From Paenalcaligenes sp035302345 (GTDB lineage: Bacteria > Pseudomonadota > Gammaproteobacteria > Burkholderiales > Burkholderiaceae_B), in contig DATGSS010000014.1 of the NCBI GenBank assembly GCA_035302345.1, positions 1 to 14,102 of the forward strand: DNA of 14,102 nucleotides. Reading direction: 5' to 3'. The position numbers and the translations under genes were made by a program. Below are positions 6,112-13,583 of the stretch, in pieces. The number at the start of each line of letters is the position of its first letter. The first letter of the stretch is position 1. The notes under the pieces were generated by a model that saw only the letters and a list, made by a program, of their open reading frames with translations, was not told the DNA's origin and ran no database searches.

Positions 6112-6894
6112 TTATTTAGTATGGATTCCTTGGGCGTTTAGAAACTCTTTGGCGGCTTCTATAGTGTGCGTGCCATAATGAAAAATGCTGGCTGCCAGAA
6201 CACCCTGAGCCCCGCCTTTGAGAACGCCATCTGCCAAATGCTGTAGTGTTCCTACACCTCCCGAAGCGATGACTGGGATATTGACAGCATCGCTGATAGC
6301 CCGAGTGAGGGCTAAGTCAAAGCCAGATTGAGTGCCGTCTTGGTCCATGCTGGTCAATAATAGTTCGCCGGCACCTAATGATTCGACCTGTTGAGCCCAC
6401 TGGATGGCATCCAATCCGGTGCGGTGTTTACCCCCACGGGTACAAACCTCCCAATGAGGTTCATCTGCTGTGGCCTGCTGTTGGAGTTTGGCATCGATCG
6501 CGATGATTAATCGCTCGCTGCCAAATTGTTGTGCTGCCTGTTTGATGAGCTCGGGGTGATCGACGGCAGCGCTATTGATAGAGACTTTACTCGCGCCGGC
6601 AGTAATCATGGCCTGCAGATCATCTAGGCTACGCATGCCACCACCGACAGTAATAGGGATTTTTGTTTGCTGACTGAGTTGGGCCAAAATGCGGTGGATG
6701 ACGGCGTTATTCGTAGCATCCCCAGTGATATTGAGCAAAACAATCTCATCGGCGCCGGCCTGAGCATAGCGCGTGGCGACTTCGATGGGGTCACCGGCGT
6801 CGTTGAGGTCTACAAAGTTAACGCCTTTGACAACCCGACCGTTGGCCAGGTCCAGGCAGGGGATGATTCTACATACGGGCTGAGTCGAGCTCAT
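6112..6894 (-). CDS. hisF: Imidazole glycerol phosphate synthase cyclase subunit HisF (unusual substitutions)
   Basis: HisF is the (beta/alpha)8 cyclase that combines PRFAR with ammonia from the HisH glutaminase to form imidazole glycerol phosphate and AICAR. The 260-residue protein keeps the catalytic Asp15 (CLD), Lys23 (RVVKG) and Asp134 (IDA) and the SMDQDGT motif (182-188). It also retains the four charged gate residues at the barrel base equivalent to R5, E46, K99 and E167 of the Thermotoga enzyme (here R9, E50, K103, E177). It is odd in that the conserved FLDITAS strand reads LLNITGD, replacing Asp with Asn55. The conserved GADK reads GASK, so an aspartate that contacts HisH is Ser102. 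hisH is not in this cluster. The ATG is preceded by an AGGTAG ribosome site. The assignment is secure; whether the changes matter is unknown. Confidence 0.94.
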   Translation of the reverse strand: MSSTQPVCRIIPCLDLANGRVVKGVNFVDLNDAGDPIEVATRYAQAGADEIVLLNITGDATNNAVIHRILAQLSQQTKIPITVGGGMRSLDDLQAMITAGASKVSINSAAVDHPELIKQAAQQFGSERLIIAIDAKLQQQATADEPHWEVCTRGGKHRTGLDAIQWAQQVESLGAGELLLTSMDQDGTQSGFDLALTRAISDAVNIPVIASGGVGTLQHLADGVLKGGAQGVLAASIFHYGTHTIEAAKEFLNAQGIHTK

Positions 6895-6944
6895 GACTAC
6901 TACCTATTAATCGCGGTGATTCAGGCATTGGCGTCCAAAGAGGT

Positions 6945-7679
6945 TTAAAGGGCGTCAACGTAGCGCTGTGCCTCTTGGAAATCGACAGTGCCCTCGTATA
7001 TGCTGCGGCCTAGGATGACGCCTTGGATGCCCTCGTCGGTGACATCGCATAGGGCCTTGATATCGTCCATCGACGAGACGCCGCCCGATGCAATGACGGG
7101 GATATTAACAGCACGCGATAGCGCCAAAGTCGCAGGGATATTGACCCCGGTTAGCATACCGTCACGACCAATATCCGTGTAAATAATTGACTCGCAGCCA
7201 TAATCCGCAAACTTTTGGGCCAGATCAATCACATCATGTCGGCTGAGTTTGCTCCAGCCATCGGTGGCAACTTTGCCATCGCGAGCATCTAAACCCACGA
7301 TAATGTGACCTGGAAATGCAGCACAGGCATCGCGTAAAAAACCGGGGTTTTTAACGGCAGCCGTGCCAATGATGACGTATTGAATACCCAGATCCAAATA
7401 AGTTTCTACAGTATCCAAATCGCGAATGCCACCACCGATTTGAATAGGGGCATCACCGTCAACAACATCGACAATGGCCTCGATGGCCTCGCGGTTAACG
7501 GGCTTGCCTGCAAATGCGCCATTTAGATCCACTAGGTGCAGGCGTTGGGCCCCTTGGTCGAGCCATTGTTCGGCCATCGCTGCTGGGTCATCAGAAAACA
7601 CAGTGACCTCATCCATATCCCCCTGACGTAAACGCACACAGCGACCATCTTTGAGATCAATAGCAGGTATTAACAACAT
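6945..7679 (-). CDS. hisA: ProFAR isomerase HisA
   Basis: HisA catalyses the Amadori rearrangement of ProFAR to PRFAR, the fourth step of histidine synthesis. It is a 244-residue (beta/alpha)8 barrel. The catalytic aspartates are Asp8 (PAIDLKDG) and Asp131 (VGLDARDG). The phosphate-binding motifs IGGGIRD (81-87) and VIASGGVSS and the TDIGRDGML segment are all normal. The ATG is only two bases after the hisB stop. A GGGAG ribosome site lies within the last codons of hisB, so translation is probably coupled. In related genomes hisH usually lies between hisB and hisA; here nothing is left of it. Confidence 0.96.
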   Translation of the reverse strand: MLLIPAIDLKDGRCVRLRQGDMDEVTVFSDDPAAMAEQWLDQGAQRLHLVDLNGAFAGKPVNREAIEAIVDVVDGDAPIQIGGGIRDLDTVETYLDLGIQYVIIGTAAVKNPGFLRDACAAFPGHIIVGLDARDGKVATDGWSKLSRHDVIDLAQKFADYGCESIIYTDIGRDGMLTGVNIPATLALSRAVNIPVIASGGVSSMDDIKALCDVTDEGIQGVILGRSIYEGTVDFQEAQRYVDAL

Positions 7680-7681
7680 GG

Positions 7682-8269
7682 TTAGAGTACTCCCTTGGTC
7701 GATGGAATCACGCCTTCGTTGCGTGGATCGGGTTCAAGGGCCATGCGAACGGCACGCCCAAATGCTTTAAAAATGGTTTCGCATTGATGGTGGGCATTTT
7801 CTCCACGTAAATTATCAATATGCAATGTGGCCTGTGCATGATTGACAAAGCCTTGGAAAAACTCGCGAACTAATTCGGTGTCAAAGGTGCCTACTTTTTC
7901 ACGATGGAATTGCGCATGAAAATACAGCCCAGGGCGCCCAGAAAAATCGATGACAATACGACTTAGTGACTCGTCCAAAGGTACATAGGCATGTCCATAA
8001 CGACGGATGCCGGATTTGTCACCAATGGCTTGGGCAAAGGCCTGGCCTAGGGCGATCCCAATATCCTCGACTGAGTGGTGATCATCAATGTGAGTATCGC
8101 CATCGCAATATACTTTAAGGTCAATAACCCCATGACGGGCGATTTGATGCAACATGTGATCCAAAAAGGGCACACCACTGTTGAGGTCGTGGCGTCCTGT
8201 GCCATCTAGATTGACGGCTACTTGAATCTTGGTTTCATAGGTATCACGAGAAATTTCAGCTTTGCGCAT
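7682..8269 (-). CDS. hisB: Imidazoleglycerol-phosphate dehydratase HisB (monofunctional)
   Basis: HisB dehydrates imidazole glycerol phosphate to imidazole acetol phosphate in a Mn-containing 24-mer. The 195-residue protein has the paired metal motifs HHSVED (64-69) and HHQCE (161-165) and the SGVPFLDHML segment (31-40). It lacks the histidinol phosphatase domain fused in E. coli HisB, so a separate phosphatase must be encoded elsewhere. It starts 11 bases after hisD, exactly where hisC would be expected in related clusters, and has a weak ribosome site. Length and sequence are typical of betaproteobacteria. Confidence 0.96.
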   Translation of the reverse strand: MRKAEISRDTYETKIQVAVNLDGTGRHDLNSGVPFLDHMLHQIARHGVIDLKVYCDGDTHIDDHHSVEDIGIALGQAFAQAIGDKSGIRRYGHAYVPLDESLSRIVIDFSGRPGLYFHAQFHREKVGTFDTELVREFFQGFVNHAQATLHIDNLRGENAHHQCETIFKAFGRAVRMALEPDPRNEGVIPSTKGVL

Positions 8270-8280
8270 GAGACAATCTG

Positions 8281-9588
8281 CTATTCGGTAATTGATAATC
8301 TGAGTTTGGCGCTTTGAGCGTGTGCGTACAAGCCCTCGCCCTCGGCTAAGGTCGCTGCGACAGGACCTAATGTTTGAGCGCCTGTATAAGAGACGTGGAT
8401 GAGACTACTGCGTTTTTGGAAATCATAGACCCCCAGCGGCGATGAAAATCGTGCCGTCTGAGCAGTAGGCAAGACATGGTTGGGTCCAGCACAATAATCA
8501 CCTAATGATTCAGAGCTATAGGGTCCCAGGAATATTGCCCCTGCATGGCGGATACGTTCGAGACAGTAGTCGGGTTCGACGGTGGCTATTTCTAAGTGCT
8601 CGGCAGCTATAATGTTGGCAATTTCACAAGCAGTGTCCAAATCAGGGACATGAATTAAAGCCCCTCGATCGCCTAAGCTAGTGCGAATGATTTCTTCGCG
8701 CGGCATAGTGGGTAATAAACGATTAATTTCAGCCTCGACTGCATCTAAAAAATCAGCATCTGGTGAAATTAAAATGGCTTGGGCGAGCTCGTCGTGCTCG
8801 GCTTGTGAGAAAAGATCCATCGCCATCCAGTGCGCTGACACGCTGCCATCGGAAATAATTAGGATCTCGCTAGGGCCAGCAATCATGTCAATGCCAACTG
8901 TTCCAAAAACCCGTCGTTTGGCTTCGGCAACATAGGCATTGCCGGGGCCCACAATTTTATCGACAGCAGGGATGGTTTCGGTGCCATAGGCTAAAGCGGC
9001 AATTGCTTGTGCCCCGCCAATAGCAAAGACGCGATCGACACCCCCTAGGGCTGCAGCGGCAAGTACCAAATCATTGCGCTCGCCACCTGGGGTGGGCGTG
9101 ACCATGATGAGGTCTTGGACACCTGCGACTTTGGCGGGCAAAGCGTTCATGAGCACTGACGAGGGATAAGCAGCCTTGCCGCCGGGTACGTATAAGCCCA
9201 CCCGATCCAATGGGGTGATGCGTTGGCCCAGGCGTGTGCCGTTAGCCTCGGTATAAGACCAGTCCTCTTGGAGTTGGTGCTCGTGGTAGGCACGGATGCG
9301 TGCTGCCGCAGTTTCTAGGGCAGTGCGCTGTGCATTGGGTAAGTTGTCGAGTGCCTCTTGGAGGGTTTCTGGTGAGATTTCCAAAGCAGCGACATCAGTA
9401 GCCTCGAGTGCATCAAAACGTTGGGTATAACGCAACAGGGCAGCATCGCCTTCGCGGCGGATGTCGTGAATGATATCGCGGCAGATGGTCTCAATGGATG
9501 CGTCTTGTTCTTCTTCGTAAGCGAGCAAGGCGCGTAATTCTGCATCAAACTGCGATGTCGTGGAATCTAGGCGTCGGATGACCGTCAT
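8281..9588 (-). CDS. hisD: Histidinol dehydrogenase HisD
   Basis: HisD oxidises L-histidinol to L-histidine through two NAD-dependent steps, the end of the pathway. The 435-residue protein is full length. Motifs include GLYVPGGKAAYPSSVLMN (131-148), IVGPGNAYVAEAKR (212-225), IAGPSEILI (236-244) and the zinc-ligand segment SQAEHDELAQ (261-270). A later YCAGPNHVLPT segment carries further catalytic and zinc residues. The ATG is preceded by an AGGATAG ribosome site. It follows hisG by 43 bases and precedes hisB by 11. Confidence 0.97.
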   Translation of the reverse strand: MTVIRRLDSTTSQFDAELRALLAYEEEQDASIETICRDIIHDIRREGDAALLRYTQRFDALEATDVAALEISPETLQEALDNLPNAQRTALETAAARIRAYHEHQLQEDWSYTEANGTRLGQRITPLDRVGLYVPGGKAAYPSSVLMNALPAKVAGVQDLIMVTPTPGGERNDLVLAAAALGGVDRVFAIGGAQAIAALAYGTETIPAVDKIVGPGNAYVAEAKRRVFGTVGIDMIAGPSEILIISDGSVSAHWMAMDLFSQAEHDELAQAILISPDADFLDAVEAEINRLLPTMPREEIIRTSLGDRGALIHVPDLDTACEIANIIAAEHLEIATVEPDYCLERIRHAGAIFLGPYSSESLGDYCAGPNHVLPTAQTARFSSPLGVYDFQKRSSLIHVSYTGAQTLGPVAATLAEGEGLYAHAQSAKLRLSITE

Positions 9589-9631
9589 GAAACTATCCTA
9601 AGTAATGACCTCTAAATTGTAACCTTTTTAT

Positions 9632-10321
9632 TTAGTTTTGGGGCTCGGGCTGTATGGCGGCATGCATGAGTGCGTCCATCAGTGGCTGCAATTCGGGTTG
9701 GCGGGTTTTTAGTGCGGCCTGATTAATAATCAGTCGCGAAGAAATATGTGCAATCTCTTCAACCTCGACGAGGTTATTGGCCTTGAGGGTTCCCCCTGTA
9801 GAGACCAAATCAACAATGGCATCAGCTAAACCCACCAGCGGTGCGAGCTCCATTGAGCCGTAGAGCTTGATGAGGTCTACATAAACACCTTTGCTGGCAA
9901 AGTGCTCGCGTGTTGCGCGGATGTATTTAGTCGCGATTCGCAGCCTTGAGCCCTTGTGTACGGCATTGTGGTAGTCAAAACCCTCGGGTACTGCGACGCT
10001 CATGCGACAGCGGGCGATATTTAAGTCAACAGGTTGATATAAACCGCCGGGATGATGCTCCATATGCTCGTACAAAACATCTTTGCCTGCGATACCAATA
10101 TGAGCGGCGCCATATTGAACATAGGTAGGCACGTCAGTGGCACGCACAATAATAATTTGCAAATCATCTTGGCTGGTGGGCAGGATGAGCTTGCGAGAGG
10201 TTTCCGGGTCGCCCAAGACTTGGATGCCTGCCTCATTAAGTAGTGGCAGGGTTTCATCAAAGATGCGGCCTTTGGAAAGCGCTAGTGTGATGGGCTGTGG
10301 GGTACGATTTGGATTTGTCAT
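9632..10321 (-). CDS. hisG: ATP phosphoribosyltransferase, short form HisG
   Basis: HisG begins histidine synthesis by joining ATP and PRPP, and is the usual point of feedback control. This protein is 229 residues, the short form that lacks the C-terminal histidine-binding domain. Short HisG enzymes work with HisZ, a histidyl-tRNA synthetase paralogue, which is not in this window. Motifs are LALSKGRIF (13-21), GAAHIGIAGKD (71-81) and the PRPP-binding DLVSTGGTLKANNL (171-184). It lies 47 bases after murA. The bases before the ATG are C-rich (CCCCCTCTTAGC) with no Shine-Dalgarno, although the start matches the family. No histidine leader peptide or attenuator is visible upstream. Confidence 0.95.
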   Translation of the reverse strand: MTNPNRTPQPITLALSKGRIFDETLPLLNEAGIQVLGDPETSRKLILPTSQDDLQIIIVRATDVPTYVQYGAAHIGIAGKDVLYEHMEHHPGGLYQPVDLNIARCRMSVAVPEGFDYHNAVHKGSRLRIATKYIRATREHFASKGVYVDLIKLYGSMELAPLVGLADAIVDLVSTGGTLKANNLVEVEEIAHISSRLIINQAALKTRQPELQPLMDALMHAAIQPEPQN

Positions 10322-10368
10322 GCTAAGAGGGGGTCGCGTATCAACCAGTTTGTGTTAACTCAGGCGGT

Positions 10369-11619
10369 TTATTTCAAACGCTCTATCTGCGCGCCAGCAG
10401 CGGCGAGCTTGGATTCCATGTTCTCATAACCACGATCCAAATGGTAGATGCGCTCAATGATGGTGTCGCCCTGGGCGGCCAAACCGGCGATGACCAGGCA
10501 GGCCGAGGCCCGTAGATCTGTGGCCATGACCCGAGCGCCATACAGTGTTTCGACACCTAGAACGCGTGCCGTGTGTCCTTCGGTTTTAATGTCAGCACCC
10601 ATGCGGCGTAGCTCTTGGACGTGCATGAAGCGATTTTCAAAAATGTTTTCCGCGATGGTGGCACGGCCTTGGGCTAAGGCGTTGAGCGCCATGAGTTGGG
10701 CTTGCATATCTGTGGGTAAGCCCGGATATTCGCGAGTGCTAAAGCTGACTGCGTTTGGGCGTTGACGCATGCGCGCATGAATAGTGCGTTCATCGCAACG
10801 GATTTCCAAGCCAGCTTGTTGTAGTTTGTGTAGGGTTGCCTCGAGGGTATCTGCCTGCGTTTGGTGCAAGGTGATTTCGCCTTGGGTGGCACCGACCGCA
10901 CACAAAAATGTGCCGGTTTCAATACGATCCGGCATGATGTGGTGTGTGGTGCCATGCAGTTTTTCAACCCCTTGGACGACAATTTCAGCAGTACCGTGTC
11001 CTTTGATGCGGGCACCCATGGAAATCAACATGTTGGCCAGATCAACGACCTCGGGTTCTTGGGCTGCATTTTCGATGATGGTTTCACCATCGGCCAGTAC
11101 GGCAGCCATAAGTAGGTTTTCTGTTCCGGTGACTGTCACCATGTCGGTGCGAATGCGCGCCCCTTTCAAGCGCTGGGCGCGGGCAATAACAAAGCCGTGT
11201 TCAAGCTCGATCTCAGCACCCATGGCACGCAGCCCTTTGATGTGCTGATCCACAGGACGCTGGCCGATGGCACACCCCCCGGGCAAGCTAACTTTGGCTT
11301 CTCCAAAGCGGGCCAATAAAGGGCCCAATACCAAGATCGAGGCGCGCATGGTTTTCACCAATTCATAGGGCGCCTCGATGCTGTCGGGCTGATCGGCACA
11401 GAGCTCGATACTGTGACCGTCGCGTTGGACTTTGACACCGATCTGAGATAACAAAGCACAGGTCGTGTCGATATCGCGCAAGGTGGGCACATTGTGCAGT
11501 TGCACCGTTTGATTGGTTAACAAGCTGGCACACAAAATGGGCAGGGCTGCGTTTTTGGCGCCCGAGATCGTGATATCGCCCGTTAAGGGTTGCCCTCCTG
11601 TGATGCGCAGCTTATCCAT
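10369..11619 (-). CDS. murA: UDP-N-acetylglucosamine 1-carboxyvinyltransferase MurA
   Basis: MurA transfers enolpyruvate from PEP to UDP-GlcNAc, the first committed step of peptidoglycan synthesis, in the cytoplasm. The 416-residue protein has SGAKNAALPIL (19-29) with Lys22 and Asn23, and the catalytic cysteine Cys116 in LPGGCAIGQRPVD, the residue alkylated by fosfomycin. The YPGLPTDMQAQ motif with its catalytic aspartate and the late DLRASACLV segment are also present. The ATG lies inside the end of the ibaG gene, with an 8-base overlap, so the two are translationally coupled. The ibaG-murA pairing is also seen in E. coli. Confidence 0.97.
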   Translation of the reverse strand: MDKLRITGGQPLTGDITISGAKNAALPILCASLLTNQTVQLHNVPTLRDIDTTCALLSQIGVKVQRDGHSIELCADQPDSIEAPYELVKTMRASILVLGPLLARFGEAKVSLPGGCAIGQRPVDQHIKGLRAMGAEIELEHGFVIARAQRLKGARIRTDMVTVTGTENLLMAAVLADGETIIENAAQEPEVVDLANMLISMGARIKGHGTAEIVVQGVEKLHGTTHHIMPDRIETGTFLCAVGATQGEITLHQTQADTLEATLHKLQQAGLEIRCDERTIHARMRQRPNAVSFSTREYPGLPTDMQAQLMALNALAQGRATIAENIFENRFMHVQELRRMGADIKTEGHTARVLGVETLYGARVMATDLRASACLVIAGLAAQGDTIIERIYHLDRGYENMESKLAAAGAQIERLK

Positions 11620-11869
11620 TTTGCTCTGCCTTGTATTCTTCGGGGGTCAGTGTGCGCATGGACAGGGCGTGTATTTCACCGGTATCCATGCGATTGCCCA
11701 AGGCAGCATAAACACGTTGATGACGGCGGATGCGATTTAGGCCCTCGAATTCAGAACTGACAATGATGGCCTCAAAGTGTGCGCCATCGTCGCCAAAAAC
11801 CTCGATGTGTTCGCACTCTAAACCGCTAACAATATAATCACGTACTTGTTCAGATGTCGTTACGCTCAT
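11612..11869 (-). CDS. ibaG: BolA/IbaG family protein
   Basis: An 85-residue BolA-family protein, with FEGLNRIRRHQRVYAAL (41-57) and the invariant histidine in GEIHALSMRTLTPEE (64-78). Family members bind [2Fe-2S] clusters with monothiol glutaredoxins, and IbaG-type proteins are linked to acid stress and iron-sulfur trafficking. Its position immediately before murA, as in E. coli, supports IbaG rather than BolA proper. His31 in GAHFEA and Cys19 are possible cluster-ligand candidates. The end of the gene overlaps murA by 8 bases; it starts 15 bases after the permease gene. Confidence 0.9.
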   Translation of the reverse strand: MSVTTSEQVRDYIVSGLECEHIEVFGDDGAHFEAIIVSSEFEGLNRIRRHQRVYAALGNRMDTGEIHALSMRTLTPEEYKAEQNG

Positions 11870-11884
11870 GATTTATCCCGTAGG

Positions 11885-12739
11885 TTAATTTCGTAATTTA
11901 TAGCCTGATTTGAGCAGGCGTAATGCAATTAATGACAATAGGACGAATGCAGTCCCGACCACTATAAGACTATGCCATGGAGACACGTCGGAAGCTGCAA
12001 AGAACCCATAGCGGAAGCCATCAATAGTGTAAAAAATAGGATTCCATTGGGAAACTACTTGCCAAAATGGGGGTAGGCTGTGGATGGAATAAAATACCCC
12101 CGACAAAAAGGTGGCGGGCATAATTAAAAAGTTTTGGAATGCTGCAAGTTGATCAAACTTTTCTGACCACAAACCAGCGATGACCCCCAAAGTAGCCATG
12201 ATCCCACAAGATAGCACAGCAAAGGTGATAACCCAGGCAGGATACGCGACGGGCAGGGTAACGAAAAATAAGGCGGTAATGCCGATAAACAACCCCACAC
12301 ACAGACCACGAATAACAGCGGCTAATACATAGGCTGAAAAGATCTCGCGATGCGATAAGGGAGGCAATAAAATAAATACCAAGTTACCCGTAATGCGGCT
12401 TTGGATGAGCGATGAAGAAGGGTTTGCAAATGAGTTTTGCAGCATGCTCATCATCATTAGCCCAGGAATCAGAAAACTCGTATAAGGCACCGAGTCATAC
12501 ACACTGACGCGGTCCTCGAGCACCTGAGCAAAGATCAATAAATATAACAATGCGGTCACGACGGGGGCGGCCACTGTTTGGAAGCCCACCTTGATGAAGC
12601 GCATCATTTCTTTGTGCAGTAGGGTCAGAAAGCCGCTGCCACCGGTCAATTGGGGATGTTTCATAGGTGCTGCTGTGGCGCTGCCAGATGAATCACTTTG
12701 TGGCACGCCCCAGCGCTTAACAGGTTCGGTTTGACTCAT
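11885..12739 (-). CDS. ABC-2 type transporter permease (YadH-like)
   Basis: A 284-residue membrane protein of the ABC-2 superfamily, with about six hydrophobic segments beginning near residue 54. Conserved features are the loop PYTSFLIPGLMMMSML, the FANPSSSLIQSRITGNLVF segment that contacts the ATPase, and the FLSGVFYSIHSLPPFWQ re-entrant region. Residues 1-34 form a hydrophilic Ser/Gln/Pro-rich N-terminal stretch absent from shorter relatives. I keep this start because its ATG overlaps the ATPase stop as ATGA, though Met26 is an alternative. With the preceding ATPase it should form an exporter. YadGH relatives have no firmly known substrate. The location beside mla and murA genes suggests an envelope lipid or glycan, but this is inference. 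Confidence 0.9.
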   Translation of the reverse strand: MSQTEPVKRWGVPQSDSSGSATAAPMKHPQLTGGSGFLTLLHKEMMRFIKVGFQTVAAPVVTALLYLLIFAQVLEDRVSVYDSVPYTSFLIPGLMMMSMLQNSFANPSSSLIQSRITGNLVFILLPPLSHREIFSAYVLAAVIRGLCVGLFIGITALFFVTLPVAYPAWVITFAVLSCGIMATLGVIAGLWSEKFDQLAAFQNFLIMPATFLSGVFYSIHSLPPFWQVVSQWNPIFYTIDGFRYGFFAASDVSPWHSLIVVGTAFVLLSLIALRLLKSGYKLRN

Positions 12740-13527
12740 GCGGTTAGCCTCTTGGATTTTTCACTGTGCATAATGCGTACAAAAGCATCTTCTAAATCTG
12801 TGCTGCCAACGTTTTCTAGCAACGCCTGCGTGGTATCAAGAGCGACAATTTCGCCCGCTTTAAGCATGGCAATGCGGTTGCATAGTGCCTCGGCTTCTTC
12901 GAGGTAATGAGTGGTCAGCAAAATAGTGTGCCCCTCGCGATTGAGTCGCGAGATGAATTCCCAGAGGTTGCGACGTAAATCAACGTCTACACCCGCTGTA
13001 GGTTCGTCTAGGATAATGACTGGGGGGCGATGCACCAGTGCTTGGGCGACTAACACACGGCGTTTCATACCGCCAGATAAAGCGCGCATATTGCTTTCGC
13101 TTTTGTCGCTAAGGCCTAGGTTATGGAGAATTTCGTCAATCCAATCATCGTTATTGCGCAGGCCAAAATAGCCAGACTGGATACGCAGGGTCTCGCGCAC
13201 GGTAAAGAAAGGGTCGTAGACGATTTCTTGGGGGACAACGCCCAATGCGCGTCGTGATAGACGGAAATCATTGACGACGTCATAACCGCAGACGCTGGCG
13301 TGTCCGGTACTGGCATGGGTTAGCCCAGCCAGTATAGAAATGATGGTGGTCTTGCCGGCACCATTAGGGCCTAACAAACCAAAGAATTCCCCATGCTCAA
13401 TGGATAGATCAATAGATTGCAGTGCCTGGACGCCCTGGTTAGGGTCAGTCATGCCCAGCAATCCTTTAAAGCCTTTGGCAGGGGCGTAAAAGGTTTTGCT
13501 AATGTTCTCGAGATGTATTGCCGTCAT
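12736..13527 (-). CDS. ABC-2 type transporter ATP-binding protein (YadG-like)
   Basis: The 263-residue nucleotide-binding subunit of the exporter. All motifs are intact: Walker A GPNGAGKT (53-60), Q-loop Gln100, signature LSGGM (150-154), Walker B IILDEP (171-176) and switch His207. The first 35 residues include an insertion (APAKGFKGLLGM) often found in this ABC-2 exporter group. The stop codon overlaps the permease start by 4 bases, so the two are coupled. The ATG lies about 11 bases after the T run of an intrinsic terminator and lacks a good Shine-Dalgarno; a promoter overlapping that terminator could supply its transcript. The gene lies in the position following mlaC where mlaB would normally come first. 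Confidence 0.93.
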   Translation of the reverse strand: MTAIHLENISKTFYAPAKGFKGLLGMTDPNQGVQALQSIDLSIEHGEFFGLLGPNGAGKTTIISILAGLTHASTGHASVCGYDVVNDFRLSRRALGVVPQEIVYDPFFTVRETLRIQSGYFGLRNNDDWIDEILHNLGLSDKSESNMRALSGGMKRRVLVAQALVHRPPVIILDEPTAGVDVDLRRNLWEFISRLNREGHTILLTTHYLEEAEALCNRIAMLKAGEIVALDTTQALLENVGSTDLEDAFVRIMHSEKSKRLTA

Positions 13528-13538
13528 AAATAAGGGAC

Positions 13539-13567
13539 AAAAAATCTGGCCTAACGATAAGGCCAGA
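13539..13567 (-). terminator. Intrinsic terminator after mlaC
   Basis: On the minus strand a perfect 8-bp stem (TCTGGCCT, 13567-13560, with AGGCCAGA, 13552-13545) encloses a 7-base loop and is followed at once by six T (13544-13539). It lies about 110 bases after the mlaC stop and 11 bases before the ATG of the ABC ATPase gene. It should end mla operon transcripts, so the downstream genes need readthrough or their own promoter. Confidence 0.88.
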
Positions 13568-13583
13568 CTTGGTCATTTGTGAA
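13547..13583 (-). promoter_or_regulatory. Candidate promoter for the ABC-ibaG-murA-his genes, overlapping the terminator
   Basis: On the minus strand TTCACA (13583-13578, five of six consensus bases) is followed after 18 bases by TATCGT (13559-13554, four of six), which lies in the terminator loop. The predicted start, near 13547, falls inside the descending arm of the hairpin. Transcripts from this promoter would carry only half the stem and would not terminate, while transcripts arriving from mlaC would. This is a pattern-based inference with a moderate -10 match. Confidence 0.35.

Noticed and set aside
6112..6894. HisF as a degenerate pseudogene
   Set aside because: The frame is full length with catalytic aspartates, lysine and gate residues intact; only two conserved positions differ.
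8270..8280. Remnant of hisC
   Set aside because: Only 11 bases separate hisD and hisB, too short to hold any remnant.
8453..8462. GCCGTCTGAG, close to the Neisseria DNA uptake sequence
   Set aside because: It occurs inside hisD, I noticed no other copy, and there is one mismatch; chance is sufficient.
10784..11248. 154-codon open frame on the plus strand across murA
   Set aside because: It is antisense to a strongly conserved gene, has a composition typical of a shadow frame (Ser/Met/Arg/Val-rich) and no recognisable domain.
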